A stretch of DNA of 64,000 nt from Streptomyces sp. V3I7 (GCF_030817495.1 NZ_JAUSZK010000001.1:4257001-4321000); one strand, 5' to 3'; counted from the stretch's first letter, positions 34,129 through 45,579 are shown. The notes: generated from the letters alone by a model not told the origin. Numbers and translations: made by a program.

Positions 34129-35115
34129 ATGACCACACCCGCATCGCCGCCGGATGCCGCTGAACCCCAGTTGCAGGAGGAGTTCGAGGCGACCATTGCC
34201 CACGACCAGCGGATCGAGCCGCGCGACTGGATGCCCGAGGGCTATCGCAAGACCCTGATCCGGCAGATCGCCCAGCACGCCCACTCCGAGATCATCGGCA
34301 TGCAGCCCGAGGGCGAATGGATCACCCGCGCCCCATCGCTGCGCCGCAAGGCCATCCTGTTCGCCAAGGTCCAGGACGAGGCCGGCCACGGCCTGTACCT
34401 GTACTCCGCGGCCGAGACCCTCGGCGCCGACCGCGCCGACCTGACCGAACGGCTGATCTCGGGCCGCCAGAAGTACTCCTCCATCTTCAACTACCCCACC
34501 CCCACCTTCGCCGACGTCGGCGTGATCGGCTGGTTCGTCGACGGCGCCGCGATCTGCAACCAGGTCCCGCTGTGCCGCAGCTCGTACGGGCCCTACGCCC
34601 GCGCCATGGTGCGCGTGTGCAAGGAGGAGTCCTTCCACCAGCGCCAAGGCTACGAACTGCTCATGACGATGATGCGCGGCACCCCCGAGCAGCGCGACAT
34701 GGTGCAGGACGCGGTGAACCGCTGGTGGTGGCCGTCCCTGATGATGTTCGGCCCGCCCGACGACAACTCCCCGAACTCCGCGCAGTCGATGGCGTGGAAG
34801 ATCAAGCGGCACAGCAACGACGAACTGCGCCAGCGCTTCGTCGACATGACCGTGCCCCAGGCCGAGAAGCTCGGAGTCACCCTGCCCGACCCCGAGCTGC
34901 GCTGGAACGCCGAGCGAGGCCGCCACGACTTCGGCACCCCCGACTGGTCCGAACTCCAGCGCGTCATCGCCGGCGACGGGCCCTGCAACACCGAACGCGT
35001 CGCCCGCCGCCGCACGGCCCACCAAGAGGGCGCCTGGGTACGCGAGGCCGCGACCGCCCACGCCGCCAAGCGCGCCGACCGCTGCCGTAACGCGCAGGAA
35101 GGAACTGCCGCATGA
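34129..35115 (+). CDS. paaA: Phenylacetyl-CoA epoxidase catalytic subunit PaaA
   Basis: 328 residues of the ferritin-like diiron monooxygenase family. The iron ligands are supplied by segments such as [34 protein letters not shown] (E..H) and [17 protein letters not shown] (E..H). It epoxidises the ring of phenylacetyl-CoA with O2, forming the core complex with PaaC, with PaaB and the reductase PaaE. The ATG follows AGGAGG. It overlaps paaB by 4 bp. Length is normal for the family. Confidence 0.97.
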   Translation: MTTPASPPDAAEPQLQEEFEATIAHDQRIEPRDWMPEGYRKTLIRQIAQHAHSEIIGMQPEGEWITRAPSLRRKAILFAKVQDEAGHGLYLYSAAETLGADRADLTERLISGRQKYSSIFNYPTPTFADVGVIGWFVDGAAICNQVPLCRSSYGPYARAMVRVCKEESFHQRQGYELLMTMMRGTPEQRDMVQDAVNRWWWPSLMMFGPPDDNSPNSAQSMAWKIKRHSNDELRQRFVDMTVPQAEKLGVTLPDPELRWNAERGRHDFGTPDWSELQRVIAGDGPCNTERVARRRTAHQEGAWVREAATAHAAKRADRCRNAQEGTAA

Positions 35116-35417
35116 CCTCCGCCAACTCGACCACCACCGACGGCTGGCCGCTGTACGAGATCTTCGTGCGCGGCAAGCGCGGACTCAACCACGTCCACGT
35201 CGGCTCCCTGCACGCCGCCGACGACACCATGGCCCTCACCCACGCCCGCGACCTGTACACCCGCCGCAACGAGGGCGTGTCCATCTGGGCCGTGCGCTCG
35301 GACGACATCGCCGCCACCACCCGCGGTGAGAAGGACCCGTTCTTCACCCCCAGCGCGGACAAGGTCTACCGCCACCCCACCTTCTACGACATCCCCTCCG
35401 ATGTCCCGCACATCTAG
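35112..35417 (+). CDS. paaB: Phenylacetyl-CoA epoxidase subunit PaaB
   Basis: 101 residues matching the small PaaB family: [20 protein letters not shown] at the N-terminus, a middle [18 protein letters not shown], and the C-terminal [18 protein letters not shown]. It is a structural subunit that bridges PaaAC heterodimers. Start overlaps the paaA stop (ATGA). Confidence 0.96.
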   Translation: MTSANSTTTDGWPLYEIFVRGKRGLNHVHVGSLHAADDTMALTHARDLYTRRNEGVSIWAVRSDDIAATTRGEKDPFFTPSADKVYRHPTFYDIPSDVPHI

Positions 35418-35429
35418 GAGCGCCGCGGC

Positions 35430-36293
35430 ATGAGCGAGCACAGCGACGACCACGTCTACGCCTCCCTGACCGAAGACCACGGCGACGACGCCCGCTGGGC
35501 GTTCGGCACCGGCTTCGAGGACCCGCTGCACGGCGTCGACACCGCCGTGCCCGCCGGCACCGACACCACCGAACTGGCCGCGCTCTGCCTGGCGCTGGGT
35601 GATGACGCCCTCGTCGCGGCGCAGCGCCTGGCCCAGTGGTGCACCCGCGCCCCCGAACTGGAAGAGGAGGTCGCCCTGGCCAACATCGGCCTGGACCTGC
35701 TCGGCCAGGCCCGCCTGCTGTACGCCCGGTGCGGGCAGATCGACGGCAGCAAACGCGGCGAGGACGCCTACGCCTACTTCCGCGACGCGGCCGACTTCCG
35801 CAGCGTCACGCTCGCGGAACTGCCCAACGGCGACTTCGCCTTCTCCACCGTGCGCCTGCTGGTTCTCTCCTGCTGGCGGCTGGCCCACTTCACACGGCTG
35901 GCGGCCTCGGCGCCCGACCCGGTCGTCGCCGCGATCGCCGCGAAGGCGGTCAATGAACTCGCCTACCACCGGCAGTTCGCCGCCGACTGGACGCTGCGTC
36001 TCGGGGACGGCACTCCCGAGTCCCACCGCAGGATGCGTATCGCGCTGAACGACATCGCGCCGTACGTTCCTGAACTGTTCGTCTCCAGCCCCGGGTTCGG
36101 TGTCGCCGCGGCGGAGGTCGAGGATGAAGTTCGCGAAGTGCTGCGGCAGGTTCTGGAAGCCGCCACCCTCGCTCTGCCTGCGCTGCCACAAACGGCCGCG
36201 CGGGGCCGGGCCGGTGCTCACACCGAGCATCTCGCCCCGCTCCTGGAGGAGTTGCAGAGTGTCGCTCGCGCGCATCCGGAGGCGGCGTGGTGA
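35430..36293 (+). CDS. paaC: Phenylacetyl-CoA epoxidase structural subunit PaaC
   Basis: 287 residues of the PaaC family, the non-catalytic partner of PaaA. It has the ferritin-like four-helix layout: LGDDALVAAQRLAQWCTRAP, LANIGLDLLGQARLLYARCG, then KAVNELAYHRQFAADWTLRLG. It keeps the fold but not a full diiron site. It starts 12 bp after paaB with GGAG upstream and overlaps paaD. Confidence 0.95.
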   Translation: MSEHSDDHVYASLTEDHGDDARWAFGTGFEDPLHGVDTAVPAGTDTTELAALCLALGDDALVAAQRLAQWCTRAPELEEEVALANIGLDLLGQARLLYARCGQIDGSKRGEDAYAYFRDAADFRSVTLAELPNGDFAFSTVRLLVLSCWRLAHFTRLAASAPDPVVAAIAAKAVNELAYHRQFAADWTLRLGDGTPESHRRMRIALNDIAPYVPELFVSSPGFGVAAAEVEDEVREVLRQVLEAATLALPALPQTAARGRAGAHTEHLAPLLEELQSVARAHPEAAW

Positions 36294-36802
36294 GCACCGC
36301 CGACCTTGTGGAGCGCGCCCGGCAGGCGGCAGAACAGGTCCCCGACCCCGAACTGCCCATGCTCACCCTGGCCGACCTCGGAGTTCTGCGCGACGTCCTT
36401 GTCGCAGCGGACGGAACGGTCGTCGCCCGTCTGACGCCGACCTACTCGGGCTGCCCCGCGATGGCGGAGATGCGCACCGACGTCGCGAGGCGGCTGCGCG
36501 CGGCCGGGTTTCAGAAGGTGGAGATCCGCACCGTGCTGAACCCTGCCTGGACCACCGACTGGATCACTCCGGAGGGGCGGCGCAAACTCGCCGACGCCGG
36601 CATCGCACCCCCCTCCCCCGCACCGAAGCGGACCACGGGCCCCGTGGCGCTGGTGCTGTCGGCGACCCGCCCGGCCGTGGTCTGCCCGCGGTGCGGGTCG
36701 GCCGACACCGTCGAGACCTCACGCTTCTCCGCCACCTCCTGCAAGGCCCTGTGGCGCTGCGAGGCCTGCCTGGAGCCGTTCGAGTACCTCAAGGAGATCT
36801 GA
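36287..36802 (+). CDS. paaD: PaaD, Fe-S maturation-type protein of the epoxidase
   Basis: 171 residues. An N-terminal DUF59/MIP18-like domain (about 1-90) has VPDPELPMLTLADLGVLRDV and TPTYSGCPAMAEMRTDV. It is followed by a C-terminal zinc-ribbon-like part with CPRCGSAD and CEACLEPFEYLKEI (four Cys). It is needed for assembly of the epoxidase complex. GTG 36287 or the adjacent GTG 36290 is the start; both overlap the paaC stop. The last base of its stop is shared with the paaE ATG (TGATG). Confidence 0.93.
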   Translation: MVSTADLVERARQAAEQVPDPELPMLTLADLGVLRDVLVAADGTVVARLTPTYSGCPAMAEMRTDVARRLRAAGFQKVEIRTVLNPAWTTDWITPEGRRKLADAGIAPPSPAPKRTTGPVALVLSATRPAVVCPRCGSADTVETSRFSATSCKALWRCEACLEPFEYLKEI

Positions 36803-37932
36803 TGCCGCCCACCTCCACACGCGCTCCCCGAGCGGCGGTCGACGCCCCGGCGCCGCCCGCCTCTGCCCGGCGCCGCCCCGTCTTCCACCAGCTGCGCGTG
36901 GCGGCCATCACGCCCCTGTGCCCGGACGCGGCCGCCATCAGCTTCGAGGTGCCCGACGAACTGGCTGCCGCATTCGCCCACCGGCCCGGCCAGTCGCTCA
37001 CCGTGCGCCGCACCGTCGACGGCCGCGACGAGCGCCGCTCCTACTCCCTGTGCTCGCCCGCGGGCGAGCCGCCGCGCATCGGCGTACGCGTGGTGCCAGG
37101 CGGCCTGTTCTCCTCCTGGCTTGTCCACGAGGTCCGCCCTGGCGACACCGTGGAGGTCATGACCCCCACCGGCACGTTCACCCCCGACCTGGGCGAGCCG
37201 GGCCACCACGTACTGATCGCGGCAGGCTCGGGCATCACCCCGATGCTGTCCATCGCGGAATCCGTCCTGGCCGCTCACGCCGACTCCCGTGTCACCCTGT
37301 TCTACGGCAACCGCAGCAGCGACACCGTGATGTTCGCCGACGAACTCGCCGACCTGAAAGACCTCTACCCCACGCGGTTCCAGCTCGGGCACGTCCTGTC
37401 GCGCGAACCCCGCGAGGCCGACCTGATGACCGGCCGCCTGGACGGCAAGCGGTTGACCGCCCTGATCAACGGTCTGATCGACGCCCACAGCGCGGATCAC
37501 TGGTGGCTGTGCGGCCCGCACGGCATGGTCCAGGACGCCCAACACCTGCTGGCCGAACTCGGCGTCTCCGACGAACGCGTGCACCAGGAACTGTTCTTCG
37601 CCGACGACGCCCCCGATCCCGCCCCGCGCCGCGAAGAGGCCGCCGTCGACGGCCCCGTCAGCGAGGTCACCCTCGTCCTGGACGGCCGCACCACCACCGC
37701 TGCCCTGCCCCGCACCACGACGGTCCTGGACGCCGCCTCGCGCATCCGCCCCGACCTGCCCTTCGCCTGCAAGGGCGGGGTCTGCGGAACCTGCCGCGCG
37801 AAGGTCACCGACGGGGAAGCGGACATGCGCCGCAACTACGCCCTCGAACTCGCCGAAGTCGACGCCGGCTACGTGCTGACCTGCCAGACCTTCCCCGTCT
37901 CCGACACCCTCACCGTCGACTTCGACAGCTGA
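36802..37932 (+). CDS. paaE: Phenylacetyl-CoA epoxidase reductase PaaE
   Basis: 376 residues. An FAD-binding domain (RPGQSLTVRR, then RRSYSLCSPAGE) is followed by an NAD(P)-binding domain (HVLIAAGSGITPMLSIAES and DHWWLCGPHGMV). A C-terminal plant-type 2Fe-2S ferredoxin domain has CKGGVCGTCRAKVTDG and a later Cys in VLTCQTFP. It passes electrons from NADPH to the diiron centre of PaaA. The ATG at 36802 follows AAGGAG and overlaps the paaD stop. Confidence 0.96.
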   Translation: MPPTSTRAPRAAVDAPAPPASARRRPVFHQLRVAAITPLCPDAAAISFEVPDELAAAFAHRPGQSLTVRRTVDGRDERRSYSLCSPAGEPPRIGVRVVPGGLFSSWLVHEVRPGDTVEVMTPTGTFTPDLGEPGHHVLIAAGSGITPMLSIAESVLAAHADSRVTLFYGNRSSDTVMFADELADLKDLYPTRFQLGHVLSREPREADLMTGRLDGKRLTALINGLIDAHSADHWWLCGPHGMVQDAQHLLAELGVSDERVHQELFFADDAPDPAPRREEAAVDGPVSEVTLVLDGRTTTAALPRTTTVLDAASRIRPDLPFACKGGVCGTCRAKVTDGEADMRRNYALELAEVDAGYVLTCQTFPVSDTLTVDFDS

Positions 37933-37940
37933 AAGCCCCC

Positions 37941-38708
37941 ATGACACCCCGACTCGACATCGCCGACGGCGTGGCCACCCTGCGCCTGGACCGCCCGCCG
38001 CTCAACGCCCTCGACAGCGCTGTCCAGGACCGCATCAAAGAACTCGCCATCGAAGCCACGTCCCGCACCGACGTGCGCGCGGTGATCCTCTACGGCGGCG
38101 AGAAGGTCTTCGCCGCCGGCGCCGACATCAAACAGATGCAGGCCATGGACCACGCCACCATGACGGCACGCGCCCGCGACCTGCAGGACTGCTTCACCGC
38201 GGTCGCCCGCATGCCCAAACCAGTCGTCGCCGCCATCACCGGCTACGCCCTCGGCGGCGGCTGCGAACTGGCCCTGTGCGCCGACTATCGCATCGCCGCC
38301 GAGAACGCCAAGCTCGGCCAGCCCGAAATCCTGCTCGGCTTGATCCCCGGCGCAGGCGGTACCCAGCGTCTGGCCCGCCTCATCGGCCCGTCCAAAGCCA
38401 AGGACCTCATCTTCACCGGACGCCACGTCACCGCCGAAGAAGCCCTCACCCTCGGCCTGGTCGACCGCGTCGTACCCGCCAACGAGGTCTACGCGCAGGC
38501 ACACGCCTGGGCGTCCCGGCTCGCCCGAGGCCCCGCGATCGCGCTGCGCGCCGCCAAGGAAGCCGTCGACACCGGCCTGTCCACCGACCTCGACACCGGC
38601 CTCACCATCGAGCGGGCGTGGTTCACCGGCCTGTTCGCCACCGAGGACCGCGAGATCGGCATGCGCAGTTTCGTCGAGGACGGGCCGGGGAGAGCCGAGT
38701 TCCGCTGA
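37941..38708 (+). CDS. paaF: Enoyl-CoA hydratase, PaaF-like, last gene of the operon
   Basis: 255 residues of a canonical crotonase. It has KVFAAGADIKQMQAMDHATM, ITGYALGGGCELALCADYRI and GQPEILLGLIPGAGGTQRLA, the last with both hydratase Glu positions and the Gly-rich turn intact, unlike the paralog at 31659. The C-terminus (LFATEDREIGMRSFVEDGP) is also typical. It is the best candidate in the cluster for 2,3-dehydroadipyl-CoA hydratase. It begins 8 bp after paaE without an obvious ribosome site, so it depends on coupling. Confidence 0.92.
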   Translation: MTPRLDIADGVATLRLDRPPLNALDSAVQDRIKELAIEATSRTDVRAVILYGGEKVFAAGADIKQMQAMDHATMTARARDLQDCFTAVARMPKPVVAAITGYALGGGCELALCADYRIAAENAKLGQPEILLGLIPGAGGTQRLARLIGPSKAKDLIFTGRHVTAEEALTLGLVDRVVPANEVYAQAHAWASRLARGPAIALRAAKEAVDTGLSTDLDTGLTIERAWFTGLFATEDREIGMRSFVEDGPGRAEFR

Positions 38709-39232
38709 GCAGCCGGAGCGTGCGGTCATGCGGAAACCGGGCCCCGTCGGCCGTACAGGGGCAGGGGCAGGGGCGGGCTGCGGGCAGGCGCGCCCGCCTC
38801 CTCTCAGTGTTGAGCGACTCTCTGTGTGAGTACGGCGGCGGGGGCCGGCGACACTCTCGGTGTGCATGAGTGTTGATCTTGGTGGGGAGTGTGATCTCTG
38901 CTCGTGCGCGACGACACCGTGAGCACGGGCGGGGAGGCTGTACGTGCTCGTCGTCGATATCAGATGTCGTTCAGGTGGAACAGCAGCTGCAGCGTTGAGC
39001 TGCCCGTCATGCGGGGCGGTGTTGGCGCCGTGGGGACATGGCCGTCCGCGGGAGATACGGGGCGATCTGGCCTCGCGCGTGTTTCTGTGGCCTCGCCGTA
39101 CGCGCTGCTCGTCCTCGCACATACTGCTCGCCCGTCCTTCGGGGCGGGCGGCAGCGCGAGAGGCTGCCGATCACGCCGGACACAGGGCGCACGCGTCCCC
39201 GGCGCGCCGCACGGGTGGGGCAGGATGGAGGT
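38709..39232. other. Intergenic stretch without a recognised gene
   Basis: About 520 bp between the last paa gene and the DUF255 gene. Open frames here are shadows without homology that I recognise. A GC-rich stem, CGCCCG with CGGGCG around a TCCTTCGGGG loop, lies near 39128-39149, and GGGGCAGGGGCAGGGGC is a short repeat near 38757. This is the right-hand edge of the accessory catabolic block; no integrase, direct repeat or tRNA that would mark an insertion was found. Confidence 0.5.
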
Positions 39233-41244
<2,012 letters not shown>

Positions 41245-41263
<19 letters not shown>

Positions 41264-41563
41264 GCCGAGCGGCGCCGGGGGATCGGTGGTGCGGAAGGGT
41301 TCGGCGAGCGCTCCGTGACTGTCCGGTGAGGTGGGTCGTGTCGGCGCGCGGCGCGGCGTCCTGTGCGTGCGGCTGCCCTGGGCGGGCGATGCCGCGTCTG
41401 TGGACGGTGCTGAGTGGCGCGGCGAGGGTGGGGACGGTCGCTGTGCGCCGGGCAGGCGGCGGGGATTCGGTGGTGCGGCTCCGGCGAGCGCTCCGCGGCG
41501 TGCCTGTGCGTGTGGCTGCTCGGTGCCGGACGATGCCCCGCTCCGGACGGCGCTGGGCTGAGC
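41245..41563 (+). repeat. Degenerate ~150-bp tandem repeats starting at the 3' end of the DUF255 gene
   Basis: The last codons and stop of the gene (CGGAACGGCGCTGAGC, 41245-41260) recur in altered form near 41402 (GGACGGTGCTGAGTGGC) and 41543 (CCGGACGGCGCTGGGCTGAGC, quoted in part). Between them GGGGATCGGTGGTGCGG (41277) recurs as GGGGATTCGGTGGTGCGG (41461), and both are followed by GGCGAGCGCTCCG. Spacing is about 157 and 142 bp. No gene was recognised in 41264-41694. Confidence 0.5.
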
Positions 41564-41694
41564 GACGCGAATCTCCGCGGCCGGCCCGTTCGTGCCACGC
41601 GTGCCACGGGGCGTAGGGCGAGTGTGCCGGGTGGGGCCTCCGTCGGTGCCTCGCAGGGCGCGGTGACGAGCAGGCCGTGGCCCGTGGCCTCGCG

Positions 41695-42426
41695 TCATGG
41701 GTGGGGGCTGAACTCCGTCAGGGCGCGTTCCACGATGGTCTCCAGTTGGTCGTGGTGCGCCCCCTTCCAGTAGGCGCGGCCGCACTGCGCGCACTGGGCG
41801 AAGACGTCGTACGAGCGCTGGGTGCCGCCCTTGAGGCGGTCCGCCACCTCCTCCTTGGTGGCCGGTCTCAGCAGGCCGTTGCAGGCGGTGCAGCGGCTCC
41901 AGGGGCGCAGTTCGGGGGTGAACCGGGCGAGGACGTCGCGGAGTTGGTCGTCGGGGCGGGTGCTGTAGACGTAGGCGCCCGCCCACAGCTCGCGGCGGCG
42001 CAGCAGGCCGCGGTCCCGGCTGAGCATGACCCGCCTCTCGGCCGCCGAGCGGGCGGAGAGCGCCGGGTCGCCGATGTCCGTGGACTCGTACGCCGTGTCG
42101 ACGCCGAGCAGTCGCAGCCGGCGGGCGAGCGTGCCGAGGTGGACGTCGAGGAGGAAGCGGAGCGGGGCGCCGGGGACCCGCTGGGGCCGCTCGACGGCGC
42201 GTACGCGGACGGACTCGCCCGCGGCCGGGATGTGCGACACGGGCACCTCGCGGCCGTCCACGAGCAGTGCCCCGACCTCGGTCAGCGGCACGCCGAGGGA
42301 CTCGACGGCATGGCCGAGCGTCGAGGCGCCGTCGGTCGCGAGCGCGGTGGCGCCGCGGCGCCGGGCGGGCGGGACGAACAGGCTCAGCTCGGCGTCGACT
42401 TCGACGAGGATCTCGGGACCGTCCAC
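41695..42426 (-). CDS. Mut7-C RNase domain protein with N-terminal ubiquitin-like (ThiS-type) domain
   Basis: 243 residues. The N-terminal ~85 residues form a small beta-grasp module (VEVDAELSLFVPPARR ... GALLVDGREVPVSHIP). The Mut7-C domain (PIN-like RNase) then begins with FLLDVHLGTLARRLRLLGVDT, whose Asp is a likely metal ligand, and includes VMLSRDRGLLRRRELW. It ends with a treble-clef zinc ribbon (CTACNGLL, then CAQCGRAYW). The combination is typical of the bacterial Mut7-C family. The RNA target is unknown. Confidence 0.92.
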   Translation of the reverse strand: MDGPEILVEVDAELSLFVPPARRRGATALATDGASTLGHAVESLGVPLTEVGALLVDGREVPVSHIPAAGESVRVRAVERPQRVPGAPLRFLLDVHLGTLARRLRLLGVDTAYESTDIGDPALSARSAAERRVMLSRDRGLLRRRELWAGAYVYSTRPDDQLRDVLARFTPELRPWSRCTACNGLLRPATKEEVADRLKGGTQRSYDVFAQCAQCGRAYWKGAHHDQLETIVERALTEFSPHP

Positions 42427-42552
42427 CCGGTCAGGATGCCATGGGAGGGCGGCGTCGGCTCAGGGGTTTTCCGTCGCCCCGGTCGCGGTGCACGGGCCGT
42501 GACCGGGTGTCGGCGTGGAGTGACGTAGGGGGGTACCTGAGCGGCGGGGCCG

Positions 42553-43275
42553 CTACCCATGCTGGTAGGCCACCAGCGAGATGCCGACGTAGTGGACGAC
42601 GAAGGCGGCCAGGGTGAAGGAGTGGAACACCTCGTGGAAGCCGAACCAGCGCGGGGAGGGGTTGGGGCGCTTCATGCCGTAGACCACGCCGCCCATGCTG
42701 TAGAGGACGCCGCCCACGATCACCAGGACCAGCACGGCGATGCCGCCCGCGCGCATGAAGTCCGGCAGGAAGAAGACGGCCGCCCAGCCCATGGCGATGT
42801 AGCAGGGGGTGTAGAGCCAGCGCGGGGCGCCGACCCAGAAGACGCGGAAGATTATGCCCGCGGCCGCGGCGGCCCAGATGCCCCACAGCAGCCACTTCCC
42901 CTTGGCGCCGGGCAGGAGCAGCAGGGTCAGCGGCGTGTAGGTGCCCGCGATGATCAGGAAGATGTTGGCGTGGTCGAGCCTGCGCAGGACGCCGTCCATG
43001 CGGGGGCTCCAGTTGCCCCGGTGGTACAGCGCGCTCACGCCGAAGAGCAGGCACGCGGTCAGGGCATAGATCCCGCACGCCACCCGCCCTCGGGCGGAGT
43101 CGGCGAGGGCGGTGAGCACCAGGCCCGCGACGAGGACGGTCGGGAACATGCCGAGATGCAGCCAGCCACGGAGCTTGGGCTTGACGGGGTGCGGCAGGGA
43201 GAGCGCGACGGAACGGCGGTCGGCGGCCGGCGTGTCCGTGGGCGCGTCGGATGCGGACGCAGTCATGCGCCGCAT
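42553..43275 (-). CDS. Hemolysin III / PAQR family membrane protein
   Basis: 240 residues with seven predicted membrane helices after a ~35-residue hydrophilic N-terminus. Family residues include LFGVSALYHRGNW (the S and H positions), RRLDHANIFLIIAGTYTPL, and the C-terminal GFHEVFHSFTLAAFVVHYVG with paired His; these are the presumed zinc ligands of the CREST superfamily. The start is ATG 43275 or the in-frame ATG 43266, and neither has a ribosome site, so leaderless translation is likely. TACGTCACCGTA at 43282-43293, with TACG/CGTA arms, sits just in front and might be an operator. Confidence 0.93.
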   Translation of the reverse strand: MRRMTASASDAPTDTPAADRRSVALSLPHPVKPKLRGWLHLGMFPTVLVAGLVLTALADSARGRVACGIYALTACLLFGVSALYHRGNWSPRMDGVLRRLDHANIFLIIAGTYTPLTLLLLPGAKGKWLLWGIWAAAAAGIIFRVFWVGAPRWLYTPCYIAMGWAAVFFLPDFMRAGGIAVLVLVIVGGVLYSMGGVVYGMKRPNPSPRWFGFHEVFHSFTLAAFVVHYVGISLVAYQHG

Positions 43276-43408
43276 CGTACCTACGTCACCGTAAGTTGCG
43301 GGTCAACGGGGGGCGGTGACGGAATGCCAGAAATGGGGCGCGATCGTCCGCCGTGTCGCCGTCAGGCAAAAGGGCTTCCAGGTGAACGCTATACGTACGC
43401 AAAGAATC

Positions 43409-43423
43409 ACGGCGAGTCGCCGT
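43409..43423. promoter_or_regulatory. Inverted repeat upstream of pck
   Basis: ACGGCGA-G-TCGCCGT is a perfect 7-bp inverted repeat with a one-base centre, about 190 bp before the pck start. The 338 bp between the HlyIII gene and pck hold no convincing gene, so this region is probably the pck control region. The DNA-binding protein is unknown. Confidence 0.45.
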
Positions 43424-43613
43424 AATCGTGGCCTTCCTCACGCTGCTCACCTGTGCGGTCCTCTGGACAGATGGGCGCAGGCGTCGGATGATCAAATGAG
43501 TGCGGTCGACACCGGATGAGCGGCTACGCGGATACGCGGCTACGAAGCATCCGGGTCGTAGCCCCCACGGGGCCAAGGGACACAATCCGTCGATCCATCG
43601 ATTAGGAGCGATC

Positions 43614-45437
43614 GTGGCGCGCGACATCGCGGCTCCCCCCGTCATCCCCACCGACCATCAGGAACTGATCTCGTGGGTCAACGAGATCGCCGAACTGACG
43701 CAGCCGGACCGGGTGGTCTGGTGTGACGGGTCCGAGGCCGAGTACGAGCGGCTGTGCGAGGAACTGGTCGCCAGGGGCACCTTCAAGAAGCTGGACCCGG
43801 TCAAGCGCCCCCACTCCTACTACGCCGCCTCCGACCCGACCGATGTCGCGCGTGTCGAGGACCGGACCTTCATCTGCTCCGAGAAGGAGGAGGACGCCGG
43901 TCCCACCAACCACTGGATGGATCCCGCCGAGATGCGCGAGATCTTCACCGGTGAGCAGGGCGTCTTCCGCGGCTCGATGCGCGGTCGCACCATGTACGTC
44001 GTCCCGTTCTGCATGGGCCCGCTGGGCTCGAAACTCTCCGCGATCGGTGTGGAGATCACCGACTCCGCGTACGTCGCCGCCTCGATGCGCACGATGACGC
44101 GCATGGGGCAGCCCGTCCTGGACGAGCTCGGCTCCGACGGCTTCTTCGTCAAGGCCGTTCACACGGTCGGCGCCCCGCTGGCCGAGGGCGAGGAGGACGT
44201 CCCCTGGCCCTGCAACTCGACCAAGTACATCTCGCACTTCCCGGAAAGCCGCGAGATCTGGTCGTACGGCTCCGGCTACGGCGGCAACGCCCTGCTCGGC
44301 AAGAAGTGCTACGCGCTGCGTATCGCCTCCGTCATGGCGCGTGACGAGGGCTGGCTCGCCGAGCACATGCTGGTCCTGAAGCTCACCCCGCCCACCGGCG
44401 AGCCGAAGTACGTCGCCGCCGCCTTCCCGAGCGCGTGCGGCAAGACCAACCTCGCCATGCTGGAGCCCACCGTCTCCGGCTGGACCGTGGAGACGATCGG
44501 CGACGACATCGCGTGGATGCGGTTCGGCGAGGACGGCCGGCTCTACGCGATCAACCCCGAGGCGGGCTTCTTCGGGGTCGCGCCCGGCACCGGTGAGCAC
44601 ACCAACGCCAACGCGATGAAGACGCTGTGGGGCAACGCGGTCTTCACCAACGTCGCGCTCACCGACGACGGCGACGTGTGGTGGGAGGGCATGACGGAGG
44701 AGCAGCCGGCCCACCTCACGGACTGGAAGGGCAACGACTGGACGCCCGCGTCCGGGACCCCGGCCGCGCACCCCAACGCCCGCTTCACCGTGCCGGCTTC
44801 GCAGTGCCCGATCATCGCGCCGGAGTGGGAGGACCCGAAGGGCGTGCCGATCTCGGCGATCCTCTTCGGCGGACGCCGGGCCACGGCCGTCCCCCTGGTG
44901 ACGGAGTCCTTCGACTGGAACCACGGCGTGTTCCTCGGCGCCAACGTGGCCAGCGAGAAGACCGCGGCCGCCGAGGGCAAGGTCGGCGAGCTGCGCCGCG
45001 ACCCCTTCGCGATGCTGCCCTTCTGCGGCTACAACATGGGCGACTACATGGCCCACTGGATCGAGGTGGCCAAGGACAAGGACCAGTCCAAGCTGCCGAA
45101 GATCTACTACGTCAACTGGTTCCGCAAGAACGACGAGGGCAAGTTCGTCTGGCCCGGCTTCGGCGAGAACAGCCGCGTCCTGAAGTGGATCGTGGAGCGC
45201 CTGGACGGCAAGGCCGAGGGCGTCGAGACCCCCATCGGCATCCTCCCGGCCAAGGCGGCCCTGGACACCGAGGGCCTCGAACTGTCCGACGCCGACCTGG
45301 ACTTCCTCCTCACGGTCGACCAGGACGTCTGGCGCGAGGAGGCCGCCCTCGTCCCCGAGCACCTCAACACCTTCGGCGACCACACCCCGAAGGAACTCTG
45401 GGACGAGTACCGGGCCCTGGTGCGCCGCCTGGGCTGA
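43614..45437 (+). CDS. pck: Phosphoenolpyruvate carboxykinase (GTP)
   Basis: 607 residues, normal for the GTP-dependent enzyme. The kinase P-loop with the hyper-reactive Cys is [17 protein letters not shown] (about 263-280). The metal and PEP sites include [15 protein letters not shown] and [13 protein letters not shown], the GTP-side motif is [15 protein letters not shown], and [17 protein letters not shown] lies in the N-terminal domain. It interconverts oxaloacetate and PEP, the first step of gluconeogenesis. GTG 43614 has TAGGAG 5 bp upstream. It links the TCA-cycle products of aromatic breakdown to sugar synthesis, although it is outside that cluster. Confidence 0.97.
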   Translation: MARDIAAPPVIPTDHQELISWVNEIAELTQPDRVVWCDGSEAEYERLCEELVARGTFKKLDPVKRPHSYYAASDPTDVARVEDRTFICSEKEEDAGPTNHWMDPAEMREIFTGEQGVFRGSMRGRTMYVVPFCMGPLGSKLSAIGVEITDSAYVAASMRTMTRMGQPVLDELGSDGFFVKAVHTVGAPLAEGEEDVPWPCNSTKYISHFPESREIWSYGSGYGGNALLGKKCYALRIASVMARDEGWLAEHMLVLKLTPPTGEPKYVAAAFPSACGKTNLAMLEPTVSGWTVETIGDDIAWMRFGEDGRLYAINPEAGFFGVAPGTGEHTNANAMKTLWGNAVFTNVALTDDGDVWWEGMTEEQPAHLTDWKGNDWTPASGTPAAHPNARFTVPASQCPIIAPEWEDPKGVPISAILFGGRRATAVPLVTESFDWNHGVFLGANVASEKTAAAEGKVGELRRDPFAMLPFCGYNMGDYMAHWIEVAKDKDQSKLPKIYYVNWFRKNDEGKFVWPGFGENSRVLKWIVERLDGKAEGVETPIGILPAKAALDTEGLELSDADLDFLLTVDQDVWREEAALVPEHLNTFGDHTPKELWDEYRALVRRLG

Positions 45438-45467
45438 CCCCGGCCCCGCCACGAACAACACAAGACC

Positions 45468-45517
45468 CCACGGCCGGTCGGGATGCCCTGACCAGTGATC
45501 GTCACGCCCGGCCGTGG
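45468..45517 (+). terminator. Long-loop inverted repeat after pck
   Basis: CCACGGCCGG (45468-45477) is perfectly complementary to CCGGCCGTGG (45508-45517), 30 bp apart. It lies just after the pck stop and before a second, stronger hairpin. It probably contributes to ending or stabilising the pck mRNA. Confidence 0.45.
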
Positions 45518-45524
45518 CACTCGT

Positions 45525-45556
45525 CGGACCCCCGCACAACGGCGTGCGGGGGTCCG
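45525..45556. terminator. Strong stem-loop terminator between pck and the next convergent gene
   Basis: CGGACCCCCGCAC (45525-45537) and GTGCGGGGGTCCG (45544-45556) form a perfect 13-bp stem with a 6-base loop. It lies between two converging genes and can stop transcription from both. Confidence 0.75.
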
Positions 45557-45579
45557 GTTGTTGAGCGGCGGCAGCGTCG

